Source of the DNA: a bacterium
GTDB taxonomy: Bacteria; Armatimonadota; Zipacnadia; Zipacnadales; UBA11051
Assembly: GCA_021372615.1 (NCBI GenBank)
Contig: JAJFUB010000028.1
Coordinates: 1 to 53,012 of the forward strand
Direction of reading: 5' to 3'
DNA length: 53,012 nucleotides
Position 1 is the stretch's first letter; the number at the start of each line of letters is the position of its first letter. Under the pieces are notes generated by a model that searched no databases, was not told the DNA's origin, and saw only the letters and a list, made by a program, of their open reading frames with translations. Shown here in pieces: positions 41,336 through 50,161 of this stretch. Both the position numbers and the translations under genes were made by a program.

Positions 41336-43930
41336 ATGCGCACGTTCGTGAAGACGCTTCTGGCGGTGGCGGCGGTGCTCCTGATCGTGTTGTGGCTTGC
41401 AGGCTGCGGCGGCTCGTCGGGGCGGGGTCGCAATCCAGTGCTCTCCGGGGTGGTCAATGTCACTCAGTTCGTGGTCGAGGCGGGTGAGACAGTGGCGTGG
41501 CGCGGAGACGTCACGATCAACTGCGAGACCGCGTCCATCGCCGGGCAACTGGCAGCCCAGGATGCCAGCGGGTCCGGAGCGGCTGGTGGCAGCCTCAACA
41601 TCAACGCCCAGAATGACATCGTCGTGACCGGTCGCCTCGTGGCCGCAGACGGGATCGCAGGCAGCAGTGCCGGCGACGGTGGCGCCGGTGGCGCCGGCGG
41701 CAGTATCACGCTGGCCTCGGCGGCCGGGGGCATCACTCTCGGGGCGGCGGCCGCCGCCGCGGGGCGCGGGGCGCGGCTGGCGCAGGCCGGAGGCTGCACC
41801 ATCTCGTCAGGCAACGGCGCGGCCGGCGGCAACGGGCGTCTCGGCGGCGCGGGCGGGAACGGCGGCTCCCTGACCTTCCACTGCCCGGAGGGCACGCTGG
41901 CTATCCATGAGAGCCCGGGACTGCTGCAACTGGGTGACGGTGGAGCCGGCGGGCAGGGCTCCTTCCCGATCAGCGAAGGCGGCGCACCTGGCGTTCCCGA
42001 ACAGATGCCCAACAGCGGCGGTGCCGGCGGCACGCTCACCGGGGAGATCGGGGCCTTCAGCGGCCCCACGCCACAGCCCACCGGCGTGGTCTACGAGGGA
42101 CGCCCCCTGCAGACGGTGGTCATGGACGACGATACCATCGTCGGCGGCAAGGGGGGCAATGCCGGCGACGTCGAAGGCAGCGCTCCGGTCACCACAGCGC
42201 TCGGATTGTTGCGATCGGGACTCCAACACATTGCGGAGGCCGACACCGCTCAGACGCTGCCGCCGGCGCGGTTTGAGGGGGCTCGCGGCGGCGATGGCCG
42301 CCAGTACGGCGGCGATGGCGGCAACGTGACACTGCCCAGCGGCTTTGGGATGCCTGCCGGAAGCGGCCGAGAGGGCTTCAATGTGATCGTGGACGGGGGG
42401 GGCGGTGGACACGCGCTGGAGCGTTGCGCCCTGGTGCGCGGAGCAGAGGCACTCGGGCTGGTGGCGCTACTTCCATCGCGGGGCGGCCGCGGCGGCAACG
42501 CGCGCGCCATCGGGGTGAACGGTGGCTCCGGCGGGCCCGGCCAGGCAGGAGGCAAGGGGGGCGACGCCACCGCAGAAGGGGGCGAGGGAGGCAGCGCGTT
42601 CGCCTGGGTAGAGGGTAACACTATTGCCGGGGAAGGAGGGAACGCCTACGCCGCCGGCGGCATGGGGGGCGCTGGCGGGGCCAACTGCACTCCCCCCGGC
42701 CAGGGCGGCGCGGGGGGCGACGGTGGGGCAGCGCTGGCCAAGGGCGGCAATACCGGCCTGGCCAACCAGTTGGCGAAGGGTGGCAACGCGGCCGCTCTCG
42801 GCGGCAACGGTGGTAGGGGCGGCGATGGCAGCCCTCCCGGCGGGGGGGGTAAGGGCGGGAACGCATGGGCCTTCAAGGGTGGGGGCAGCCCGCAGGGAAC
42901 GGAGAGTGCCAGGGATGGCGTTGCCGGCGAGGCCGGCAGCCCGTGTGGCCCTACCACCCCGGCCTACGGCACCACGACGGCCAGTTCCACCCCCAGCCAG
43001 GGCATCGTGATCGAGACGGCGTTTGTGCAAGGCACCGCGCCCCGGTCGCTCGCACCGCGCCTGGGCGGCCCCACCAACCCCATCCGGGCCTATCCAGGCC
43101 AGTCCATGGTCACCAGCGCCAACGGGCGTGACCTGTGGGTGGCAAACGAGAACTCCGGCATCCGTCTCTACCGCAGTTTCGTCACCGGCGGCGACCGCGC
43201 CCCGGATCTCACCCTGACACATACGGGCGCGGTCGGCGACACCTTCTGCCCGACTGCCCTGTGGCTGGACACCAGCCGCGACATCCTCTATGCCGCCTAC
43301 CGCCTGACCCGGACGCAGCCGAACACCAACCGTATCCTGGCATGGCAGGGCGCCTCGGCGATCGTCGCCAACCGCCCCCCCGATCGGCAGATCGTCGTCT
43401 CCGATGCCACGGAGGTGACCGCTCTGGCCGGAGACCCGGGGGCGGGCGACCGCTGCTTCACCATGCAGTTCAGCGGCACGAAGGGCTTCCATATCGGCGT
43501 ACTGGACAGCTTCAGTGTGCGGCAGGGCGTAGCGGCCGCCTCACGGACCATCACCGGCGTAGCCTGGGGCAGCTACGGTCTGGCCTATGACTACCAGCGG
43601 GACATCCTGTATGTCCAGCGGGAGGACTTGACCAACGGCAACCATGCCGTAGCCATCGTTCCCCAGGCGGCAACCGCCGAGGGCAACGCCGCGTTCCTCA
43701 CTCTCCGCGGCGACGCGACCGGGCTACAGGCGCCGGCCGGCGACCGCGGCCGCAACGACCCGATCAGCCTGTGCGTGTTCCCCGACGCCAACCTGCTCTT
43801 CGTGGCCGCGTTCCAGGGGGAGATGCTGGCCTTCGCCAACGCCAGCGCCCTGACCGGCAACGTGGCGCCCACCAGCCGCCGGACGATGATGGACGAGATG
43901 ACTGCGGCGGGAGGCTGGCGCTCACAATAG
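41336..43930 (+). CDS. Glycine-rich lipoprotein with C-terminal propeller-like domain
   Basis: An 864-residue lipoprotein. The signal peptide ends in the lipobox LAGC (Cys24), so it is likely lipid-anchored on the surface or in the periplasm. Residues ~35-110 are beta-rich (VVEAGETVAWRGDVTINC). About 110-545 is a long stretch of GGxGG-type repeats, rich in Gly, Ala and Asn (for example GGNGRGGDGSPPGGGGKGG-like runs), a parallel-beta or glycine-coil structure. About 560-864 resembles a beta-propeller (GRDLWVANENSGIRLYRS, LDTSRDILYAAYR). AGGAGGG lies about 7 bases before ATG 41336. Function unknown. It may be adhesive or a cell-surface matrix protein, by inference. Confidence 0.75.
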   Translation: MRTFVKTLLAVAAVLLIVLWLAGCGGSSGRGRNPVLSGVVNVTQFVVEAGETVAWRGDVTINCETASIAGQLAAQDASGSGAAGGSLNINAQNDIVVTGRLVAADGIAGSSAGDGGAGGAGGSITLASAAGGITLGAAAAAAGRGARLAQAGGCTISSGNGAAGGNGRLGGAGGNGGSLTFHCPEGTLAIHESPGLLQLGDGGAGGQGSFPISEGGAPGVPEQMPNSGGAGGTLTGEIGAFSGPTPQPTGVVYEGRPLQTVVMDDDTIVGGKGGNAGDVEGSAPVTTALGLLRSGLQHIAEADTAQTLPPARFEGARGGDGRQYGGDGGNVTLPSGFGMPAGSGREGFNVIVDGGGGGHALERCALVRGAEALGLVALLPSRGGRGGNARAIGVNGGSGGPGQAGGKGGDATAEGGEGGSAFAWVEGNTIAGEGGNAYAAGGMGGAGGANCTPPGQGGAGGDGGAALAKGGNTGLANQLAKGGNAAALGGNGGRGGDGSPPGGGGKGGNAWAFKGGGSPQGTESARDGVAGEAGSPCGPTTPAYGTTTASSTPSQGIVIETAFVQGTAPRSLAPRLGGPTNPIRAYPGQSMVTSANGRDLWVANENSGIRLYRSFVTGGDRAPDLTLTHTGAVGDTFCPTALWLDTSRDILYAAYRLTRTQPNTNRILAWQGASAIVANRPPDRQIVVSDATEVTALAGDPGAGDRCFTMQFSGTKGFHIGVLDSFSVRQGVAAASRTITGVAWGSYGLAYDYQRDILYVQREDLTNGNHAVAIVPQAATAEGNAAFLTLRGDATGLQAPAGDRGRNDPISLCVFPDANLLFVAAFQGEMLAFANASALTGNVAPTSRRTMMDEMTAAGGWRSQ

Positions 43931-44004
43931 GGCTGGCCCACGCCCCACACGTGGTCCCTGCCCCGGAAGGACGCGGGCCCCGGCTTCTCCCGGACGAGGT
44001 TCCG

Positions 44005-44013
44005 TGCTATGAT
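44005..44013 (+). promoter_or_regulatory. Extended -10 promoter for the ABC-F gene
   Basis: TGC directly before TATGAT (44008-44013) forms an extended -10. A start near 44020 leaves only about 6 bases before ATG 44026, so the mRNA would be nearly leaderless. No good -35 is present, which fits an extended -10 type. Confidence 0.5.
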
Positions 44014-44025
44014 GCACGCTCGCCC

Positions 44026-45960
44026 ATGCCACTGCTTACTGTAGACAACCTCACCAAGTACTACGGCACCGAGCTGATCCTCGACCACGTCGCGTTTGCC
44101 ATTGACCACCGCGAGCGCCTGGGGTTCATCGGGGCCAACGGGACCGGCAAGACGACCCTGTGCCGCATCCTGCTTGGGCGCGAGCCGTACGAGGACGACG
44201 CCGAGATCCACATCGCGCGCGGGGCCACCATCGGCTATCTGTCGCAGGAAGTGGACCAGGACCTGTCGCTGACGCCGTGGGACATGGTCATGTCGGTACA
44301 CCAGAGACTGCGTCGCCAGGAGCGCGAGATCGCCGTCCTGACCGAACGCATGGCCGAGGACGTGAGCGAGGAGGTCATGCAGGGGTTGCTCCAGCAGCAT
44401 GCGACGCTCCTGGAGCAGTTCGCGGCGGGGGGCGGGCACGAGTACGAGCGCGAGGCGGCCCGCGTGCTGACCCGCGTCGGCGTGCCCGCGGCCGACTTCC
44501 ATCGGCCCCTCAGCAGCTTCAGCGGCGGCGAGCAACGCCGCGCGGCTCTGGCCCGGCTGCTGCTGCAGCAGCCCGACCTGCTGCTACTGGACGAGCCCAC
44601 CAATCACCTCGACGTCGCCGGCATCGAGTGGCTCGAGCAGTACCTGAAGTCCTACGCCGGGGCCGTCATCGCCATCTCCCACGACCGGCGCTTCCTGGAC
44701 AACATCGCCCAGCGCATTCTGGAATTGGAGGCGTGCGACCTCGCCGAGTACCGGGGCGGCTACTCCGACTACGTCAAGCAGAAGGAGGAGCGCCTGCTGG
44801 TCTACGAGCGCACGTACGAGCGCCAGCAGCAGGAACTCAAGAAGCAGATGTCGTTCATCCGCTGGGCCCTGGGCACGCAGCAGGAGAAGCGCGTCCGGGC
44901 CGCCAAGAGCCGGATGAAGCTCATCGCCAAGACCGAGTACCTCGACCCGCCCGTGGGGCAGCGCCGCAAGATGAACCTGCGCTTCCACCCGCGCATCCGC
45001 GGCGGCCAGGAGATCCTGCACCTGCAGGGCGTAGGCAAGCGCTTCGGTGACCGGCAGCTCTTCGCCGGGCTGGACCTGTTCGTCCGCCGGCAGGAGCGGG
45101 TCGGCATCGTCGGCCCCAACGGCTCGGGCAAGACGACGCTGCTGCGCATGGCCCTGGGCCTGGAAGAGCCCAGCGAGGGCACCGCGCGTCTGGGCACGAG
45201 TGTCGAAGTCGGCTACTACCGCCAGGAGCAGTTCGACTTCACCTCCCGCAACACCGTGATGGAGGAGTTCGCCACGGTCATGCCCGACGCGGAGCCCGGC
45301 GAGCTGCGTAGCCTCCTGGCCCGCTTCCTGTTCGTCGAGGATGACGTGAGCAAGCGCGTGGACGATCTGTCTGGCGGCGAGAAGAGCCGTCTGGCGCTGG
45401 CCAAGCTCGTCATGACGCGCCCCACGTTGCTGGTGCTCGACGAGCCGACCAACCATCTGGACATCGACTCGTGCAATGCGCTCGAGAACGCCCTGCGCGA
45501 ATATGCCGGCACGATCGTCGTCGTCAGCCACGACCGCTACTTCCTCGACAGCGTGGTGAACCGCCTGGTGGTGTTCCACGACGGGGGGGTGACGGTACAC
45601 GAGGGCAACTACGGGTCGTACGCGGCCAGGATGCGGGCCCTGCGCGAGGAGGAGGAACGGCTGGCGCGCGAACAGGCGGAAGCCGAGAAGCGCGAGCGGC
45701 TGCTGCAGGAGAAGCTGGCCCGGCAGGCCAAGCGCGCGCGCCTGCGCGCCGCCAATGGCCAGGCCCTGCCCACTGCCGAGGAGCTGGAGGAGCGCATCCA
45801 CGCGCTCGAGGGGCAGTTGGCCCTGGTCGAGAAGATCCTGGCCGACCCCGAGACCTACCAGACGCCGCAGAGGGTTGCCGCCCTCAACGCCGAACATGAG
45901 AAGCTGTCGGCGCAGCTGGCGCAGACATACGAGCAGTGGGAGCAGGTGGAGGGGCTGTAG
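44026..45960 (+). CDS. ABC-F family ATP-binding protein
   Basis: A 644-residue cytoplasmic protein with two ABC cassettes and no membrane domain. ABC-F proteins act on ribosomes, as translation factors or as antibiotic-resistance proteins. Walker A motifs: GANGTGKTT and GPNGSGKTT. Signatures: SFSGGEQRR and DLSGGEKSR. Both Walker B regions read LDEPTNHLD. A charged linker (~250-320, with KQKEERLLVYERTYER) matches the interdomain arm. The C-terminus is a Uup-like coiled coil (~545-644, EEEERLAREQAEAEKRERLL, EKLSAQLAQTYEQWEQV). The start is near the predicted promoter. General housekeeping or Uup-like function is more likely than resistance. Confidence 0.94.
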   Translation: MPLLTVDNLTKYYGTELILDHVAFAIDHRERLGFIGANGTGKTTLCRILLGREPYEDDAEIHIARGATIGYLSQEVDQDLSLTPWDMVMSVHQRLRRQEREIAVLTERMAEDVSEEVMQGLLQQHATLLEQFAAGGGHEYEREAARVLTRVGVPAADFHRPLSSFSGGEQRRAALARLLLQQPDLLLLDEPTNHLDVAGIEWLEQYLKSYAGAVIAISHDRRFLDNIAQRILELEACDLAEYRGGYSDYVKQKEERLLVYERTYERQQQELKKQMSFIRWALGTQQEKRVRAAKSRMKLIAKTEYLDPPVGQRRKMNLRFHPRIRGGQEILHLQGVGKRFGDRQLFAGLDLFVRRQERVGIVGPNGSGKTTLLRMALGLEEPSEGTARLGTSVEVGYYRQEQFDFTSRNTVMEEFATVMPDAEPGELRSLLARFLFVEDDVSKRVDDLSGGEKSRLALAKLVMTRPTLLVLDEPTNHLDIDSCNALENALREYAGTIVVVSHDRYFLDSVVNRLVVFHDGGVTVHEGNYGSYAARMRALREEEERLAREQAEAEKRERLLQEKLARQAKRARLRAANGQALPTAEELEERIHALEGQLALVEKILADPETYQTPQRVAALNAEHEKLSAQLAQTYEQWEQVEGL

Positions 45961-45965
45961 GGGGG

Positions 45966-45980
45966 AGCGCGGCTCTCCAG
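45966..45980. repeat. Second, partial copy of the hydF palindrome unit
   Basis: AGCGCGGCTCTCCAG is identical to 35271-35285, the left arm of the palindrome in hydF. Its complementary arm is missing here; the sequence continues into the ribosome-binding site (AGGGAGG) of the next gene. It could be a remnant or a chance 15-mer. Confidence 0.45.
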
Positions 45981-45991
45981 GGAGGCATCCT

Positions 45992-48637
45992 ATGTGGTTC
46001 CACGCGACGATCCTGACCCTCGCTCTGGCGGTCGCGATGGCGGCGGCGGCCCCCCAGACCATCATTGACACGGACTTCGGCAACTGCACCGTCCCCGTCA
46101 ATGACGTCAGCCCCGACGGCGCCAAGAAGCTGACCGGGAGCCTCCCCGAGGGCTGGACGGAGAACTCCGGCTGGAACAAGGAGATCGTCGTTACCTACCA
46201 GCCCACCGAGGAGAACGGTCGGCGCTTCCTGCGTGTCACCAAGACCAGCGGCGGCAACGACCAACTGGCGTTCCACCTCGGCGACATCCCCCAGGAGACC
46301 TTCTACCGGGTCGAGCTGACTGCCCGCAGCCCCGTGAAGGCGGGCGTGATGGTCGGCCTCCGCGATGCCGGGGCGCCATACAGCTTCCACTGGTCCGTCC
46401 AGCCCGCCCTGACCACGCAGTGGCAGGACTTCACCTACGAGTTCCGCCTGGACCGCAAGTCTCAGCGTGTCGGCATCTGGATCAACCTCGGCGACAACGC
46501 CAGCTATGACCTCGCCCACTTCAAGCTGATCGCCAAGACCCGCGAGGACATCATCGCGGAGCTGCAGGAGCGGTACCCCGAGAGCGGCCCCAATAACCTC
46601 GTGCGCGTCTCGGCCTTCCCATTGGGTCTGCCCACCGGCTGGTCGCTGGACCGCGACTGCTCGGACGGCGACCAGGTGGTGGTCGCCGCCGATCCGCAGG
46701 CGCAGAGCCCCGCCGGGGGCTCCGCACTGTCCGTCAAGAGCGCCGACAAGTGGCGCCTGTGGACCGCCCCCGTCTTCATCGGCCGCAGCTTCGAGCCGCA
46801 CACTGCCAGCCTGTACGCGCGTGGCTCGGGCAAGCTGCGCCTGACGGCCTTCGGCGACGCGCGGCAGCTCGCCTCGCGCGAGCAGGACCTGACGCCCGAC
46901 GGCTGGCAGCGCGTCACGCTGACCTTCAGCCCCCTGCTGCTGGGGCGGCTGCACCAGATCACGGTTGACGGCGCCGGCGAGGCCTGGCTGGACGGCTTCC
47001 AGATCGAGCGCGGTAGCGCCGCGACCGACTACGCGCCCCAGCAGGCCTGCCAGGTCGTGCTGGCGGTGCCCGAGTCGGCCGCCTCGGCCGCGCGCATTCA
47101 GTTCAGCGACGAGCCCGCCGTGATTCGCTACGCCGTCACCGGCGCGCCGGCCGGGAGCGTCCTGAAGCTCACACAGCACGACCTGTACGGCGGCACAGTG
47201 GCGCTGCCGGACGTGAACAGCCCCGCGGGTCAGGGCACGGTGCAGCTCGCGCCCCCCGCCGCGCACCCCCTCGGCAGCTTCCGCGTGGAGGCCACCGTGA
47301 CGAACGCGCAGGGCCAGGCGCTCAGCCCGACTGACGAGGTCGTCGTGCAGCGCATGCGCCGCCCGCACTACTGGAACAAGTCGGCCCCGAACTCCGCCTT
47401 CGGCATCCACACCAACTCCACCACCCGCCACATTCTCCTGGCCAAGGCTGTCGGGGCGAACTGGACGCGGCTGCACGACGCGGGCACGCAGTATATCGGC
47501 TGGGCGCACCTGGAGCCCGAGCCGGGGACGTGGGCCTTCCGCGACGCCGAGCTGCAGCGCTTCGGCAAGTACGGGCTCAAGATCCTGGGCCTGCTGTCCA
47601 CCTCGCCGTTGTGGGCCAACTATGGCGACAAGCCACGCAACGGCTACTTCGATCGCTACATCGAGCCGAAGGACTTCAGCCAGTTCGCGAACTACGTCAA
47701 GGTGGTGACCGCGCGGTACAAGGGGCTCATTGACACCTACGACGTGTGGAACGAGCCGTGGGGCACGAGCTTCTGGTCCATGGGCTGGGATGAGGAGAAG
47801 AAGGAGTGGAAACGCAGCCCGACGGCCTCGGAGGACTACACGAAGCTCCAGCAGGCGGCCTTCGCGGCGGCCAAGGCCGTGGACCCGAAGCTGACGATCC
47901 TGGGCTTCAACACCTACGGCTCCCAGGGCGGGCGCGACTGGACCGCCGACCTGCTCAAGTTCGGCGCCTTGCCCGCATGCGATGTCGTGTGCTACCACCA
48001 CTACTCCAGCGCCTACAACGGCATGCCCGGCGATGATGTGAGCGTGGCCCTCGATCTGGCCGTCGAGCCCCTCATCAAGCAGCAGCAGCGCGTGGGCAAG
48101 CCGCTGTGGATGACCGAGGGCAACCCCGTCAGCACCTCGCTGAACAATGGCTTCTACCGGCAGACGGTGTGCGGGCAGGAGACCGATGACAACTGGGACA
48201 TCGCCAACCGCCTGGGACGCTACATGGTGAGCATGCTGTCCCGGGGCGTGACGCGCTTCTTCCTGTACACGATGCACGGCCACGGCCCCTTCACCGCACA
48301 GGCCGCCAACTGGCGCGTGTTGGTGGAAGACGACGGCTTCCCGCACCCGTGCGCGGCGGCGCACTCGCACCTGGCATGGCTACTGGAGGACACGCAGTAC
48401 GTCAAGCTCGTGGAGCCCGCGTCGGGCGTCTACGCCTACCTGTTCGCCGGCAATGGACGTGCGGTGGCCGTGCTATCGAGCAAGCCCGGCCACGCGGCCT
48501 ATGCCGTGCCGAAGGCGGACGGAGTGATGGCTACGGACCTGTTCGGCAACGCCGTGAAGGCGGGGGAGAGGCTGGGGGACAACCTGGTGTATCTGAGCGC
48601 GGACAAGATGAGCCGGCTGGAGGGGGCCCTGCGGTAG
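45992..48637 (+). CDS. Secreted clan GH-A glycoside hydrolase (GH39/GH5-like)
   Basis: An 881-residue exported enzyme. The signal peptide is WFHATILTLALAVAMAAAA. Two N-terminal beta-sandwich modules (~30-185 and ~200-350) resemble carbohydrate-binding domains (FYRVELTARSPVKAGVMVGL). A linker Ig-like region follows. The barrel (~460-780) has the acid/base Glu588 in YDVWNEPWG and the nucleophile Glu709 in LWMTEGN, the clan GH-A pattern. GH39 or GH5-like specificity cannot be settled by eye; xylan, mannan or glucan are possible. Start ATG 45992 has AGGGAGG 6 bases upstream. It follows the ABC-F gene by 31 bases and may be transcribed from it. Confidence 0.85.
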   Translation: MWFHATILTLALAVAMAAAAPQTIIDTDFGNCTVPVNDVSPDGAKKLTGSLPEGWTENSGWNKEIVVTYQPTEENGRRFLRVTKTSGGNDQLAFHLGDIPQETFYRVELTARSPVKAGVMVGLRDAGAPYSFHWSVQPALTTQWQDFTYEFRLDRKSQRVGIWINLGDNASYDLAHFKLIAKTREDIIAELQERYPESGPNNLVRVSAFPLGLPTGWSLDRDCSDGDQVVVAADPQAQSPAGGSALSVKSADKWRLWTAPVFIGRSFEPHTASLYARGSGKLRLTAFGDARQLASREQDLTPDGWQRVTLTFSPLLLGRLHQITVDGAGEAWLDGFQIERGSAATDYAPQQACQVVLAVPESAASAARIQFSDEPAVIRYAVTGAPAGSVLKLTQHDLYGGTVALPDVNSPAGQGTVQLAPPAAHPLGSFRVEATVTNAQGQALSPTDEVVVQRMRRPHYWNKSAPNSAFGIHTNSTTRHILLAKAVGANWTRLHDAGTQYIGWAHLEPEPGTWAFRDAELQRFGKYGLKILGLLSTSPLWANYGDKPRNGYFDRYIEPKDFSQFANYVKVVTARYKGLIDTYDVWNEPWGTSFWSMGWDEEKKEWKRSPTASEDYTKLQQAAFAAAKAVDPKLTILGFNTYGSQGGRDWTADLLKFGALPACDVVCYHHYSSAYNGMPGDDVSVALDLAVEPLIKQQQRVGKPLWMTEGNPVSTSLNNGFYRQTVCGQETDDNWDIANRLGRYMVSMLSRGVTRFFLYTMHGHGPFTAQAANWRVLVEDDGFPHPCAAAHSHLAWLLEDTQYVKLVEPASGVYAYLFAGNGRAVAVLSSKPGHAAYAVPKADGVMATDLFGNAVKAGERLGDNLVYLSADKMSRLEGALR

Positions 48638-48639
48638 TC

Positions 48640-48665
48640 GGGCGCCCCACGACCGATGGGCGCCC
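48640..48665 (+). terminator. Hairpin after the GH-A gene
   Basis: Two copies of the self-complementary GGGCGCCC (48640-48647 and 48658-48665) pair with a 10-base loop, 2 bases past the stop at 48637. There is no U tract, so termination would be weak or factor-dependent. Confidence 0.4.
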
Positions 48666-48740
48666 ATGGCCTCCTCCGGCCTCGGCAGTACCGCCCCTCC
48701 GGGGCTCTTGGCGGAGGGGGAGGATGAGGGGGCGCGATGC

Positions 48741-48977
48741 GACGGGGGCTTCCGCCCCCCGCCTAGCATGAGGCGCGCCTCCGGCGCTGACGGCAACGGC
48801 CCCCGCCCACGGTCATTGGCCCATGCCCGGTGCCGTTGCCATCGCCAAATGTCCGAATGTCGTCGCCATCGGCTCGTGCCCCGATGCCGTTGCATTGCCA
48901 TCTACCGGCGCCCGGATGCCGTTGCCGTTGAGGCCCGGAGGGCCGACTCAATCTAGGCGGGGGCGGAAGCCCCCGTC
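48741..48977. repeat. 237-bp element with terminal inverted repeats
   Basis: The left end (48741-48766) and the right end (48953-48977) are near-perfect reverse complements of about 25 bases, with one extra C on the left. The interior contains four degenerate copies of a CCGRTGCCGTTGCC-like unit starting near 48827, 48853, 48881 and 48912 (spacing 26-31 bases), and a complementary GGCAACGGC near 48792. It fits a MITE or another non-coding mobile-like element. No duplicated target site was seen. Confidence 0.65.
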
Positions 48978-49048
48978 CCACTCCGCCCTCCCCCCTCCTG
49001 GTGGGGTCTTGAAGGCATCCATTGGACAACCGAGTGAGGAACCATCCC

Positions 49049-50146
49049 ATGACCACCCGCGAACGCTTCGTCAATGTCCTGACCGGCAAGCCGGTCGACC
49101 GCGTGCCCTTCATGAAGGTCTTCGGCGGCGACAACGCCATCTTGCCGCACTGGGAGCAGGAGCATCCCGGCCTCGGCCAGTGCATTGATGAGTTGCTGCA
49201 GTTTGAGGGCGGCTATCGGGGCTGGCGCACCACGCCGGTGAACATGGACCCCTCGCAACTCCTGCCGGTCGAGGTGTTGGAGGACACGCTGGACAAGCAG
49301 ATCCGCCGTCGGGGCGACGGTACCGTCGAGATGGTGTACAAGACCGGCGACTACCGCCGGCATGATGTCGGCTGGCCCATCAAGACGCTGGCCGACTGGC
49401 GCGAGTACAAAGCCCGCCACATGCAGCCCGACGACCCCTCGCGCTTCCCGACCAACTGGGACGAACTCGTCAAGCAGTACCAGCAGCGCGACTACCCGCT
49501 GCAGCTCACCCACCGGGGCGTCTACGGCTTCCCGCGCAACCGCATGGGCGACGAGGCCATGGCCTATGCCTTCTACGACGACCCCGAGCTGATGCACACC
49601 ATCATGGACGACTACACGGACTTCGCCCTCGCCGTCTATGAGAAGATGGTGGCCGAGGTGGACTTCGACCTCATCGAGTGCTGGGAGGACATGGCCTACC
49701 GCAGCGGCTCGCTGATCTCGCCGGCGACCTTCCGCGAGTTCATGACTCCCAACTACCGCAAGCTGCGGCAGTTCGCCGACGCCCACAACATCCCGATCAT
49801 CCTCGTGGACAGTGACGGGTACATCGAGGACCTGTCGGAGGTCATGTTCGAAGCCGGCGTCAACGCGATGTACCCGTACGAGGTGCAATCGGGCAATGAC
49901 GTGGCGCGGGTGCGCGAGCGCTTCCCGGGGATGGGCTGCGTCGGGGGGCTGAACAAGGAGGCCATGGCGTGGGGACAGGAGGCGATAGACGCCGAGATCG
50001 CGCGCGCCCGGCGCCTCATCGAGCTGGGGCACTTCATCCCCGGCCCGGATCACTTCGTCCTGTCGAATGTCGCCTTCGCCAGCTACCGGTACTTCATGGA
50101 GCAGCTACGCGAGGTGTGCCTCACGACGACGCCCGGGCACGACTGA
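49049..50146 (+). CDS. Uroporphyrinogen decarboxylase (URO-D) family protein
   Basis: A 365-residue cytoplasmic TIM-barrel protein. It starts like the family (MTTRERFVNVLTGKPVDRVP). The region IECWEDMAYRSGSLISPATF, NIPIILVDSDGYIEDLSEVM and GMGCVGGLNKEAM matches the group related to methyltransferase MtaA and URO-D rather than true HemE. In such genomes the family may act on methyl groups, or its role is unknown. Start ATG at 49049-49051 follows GAGGAA. The stop is 15 bases from the convergent hydrolase stop. No corrinoid partner gene is nearby. Haem synthesis is unlikely. Confidence 0.88.
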   Translation: MTTRERFVNVLTGKPVDRVPFMKVFGGDNAILPHWEQEHPGLGQCIDELLQFEGGYRGWRTTPVNMDPSQLLPVEVLEDTLDKQIRRRGDGTVEMVYKTGDYRRHDVGWPIKTLADWREYKARHMQPDDPSRFPTNWDELVKQYQQRDYPLQLTHRGVYGFPRNRMGDEAMAYAFYDDPELMHTIMDDYTDFALAVYEKMVAEVDFDLIECWEDMAYRSGSLISPATFREFMTPNYRKLRQFADAHNIPIILVDSDGYIEDLSEVMFEAGVNAMYPYEVQSGNDVARVRERFPGMGCVGGLNKEAMAWGQEAIDAEIARARRLIELGHFIPGPDHFVLSNVAFASYRYFMEQLREVCLTTTPGHD

Positions 50147-50161
50147 GCGCCGCGGCGTGCC

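Larger units (their letters stand above)
48638..49048. other. 411-base intergenic region rich in hairpins and repeats
   Basis: It holds two hairpins after the GH-A gene: GGGCGCCC twice (48640-48647, 48658-48665; 10-base loop) and CCCCTCCG/CGGAGGGG (48694-48701, 48712-48719). It then holds the 237-bp inverted-repeat element (48741-48977). Frames inside look like by-products of the repeats. GAGGAA before ATG 49049 is the only clear gene signal. Confidence 0.6.

Noticed and set aside
42131-42960. CRISPR-like or tandem DNA repeat in the glycine-rich lipoprotein gene
   Set aside because: The repetition is codon-level glycine runs of varying spacing, not fixed repeats with unique spacers.
45884-48370. 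An 828-codon minus-strand frame opposite the GH-A gene
   Set aside because: Composition is typical of a GC-rich shadow frame. The GH-A gene shows a signal peptide and both catalytic Glu residues.
48666-49188. Small frames in the inverted-repeat element
   Set aside because: They follow the internal DNA repeats, have no ribosome-binding site and overlap the start of the URO-D gene in another frame.
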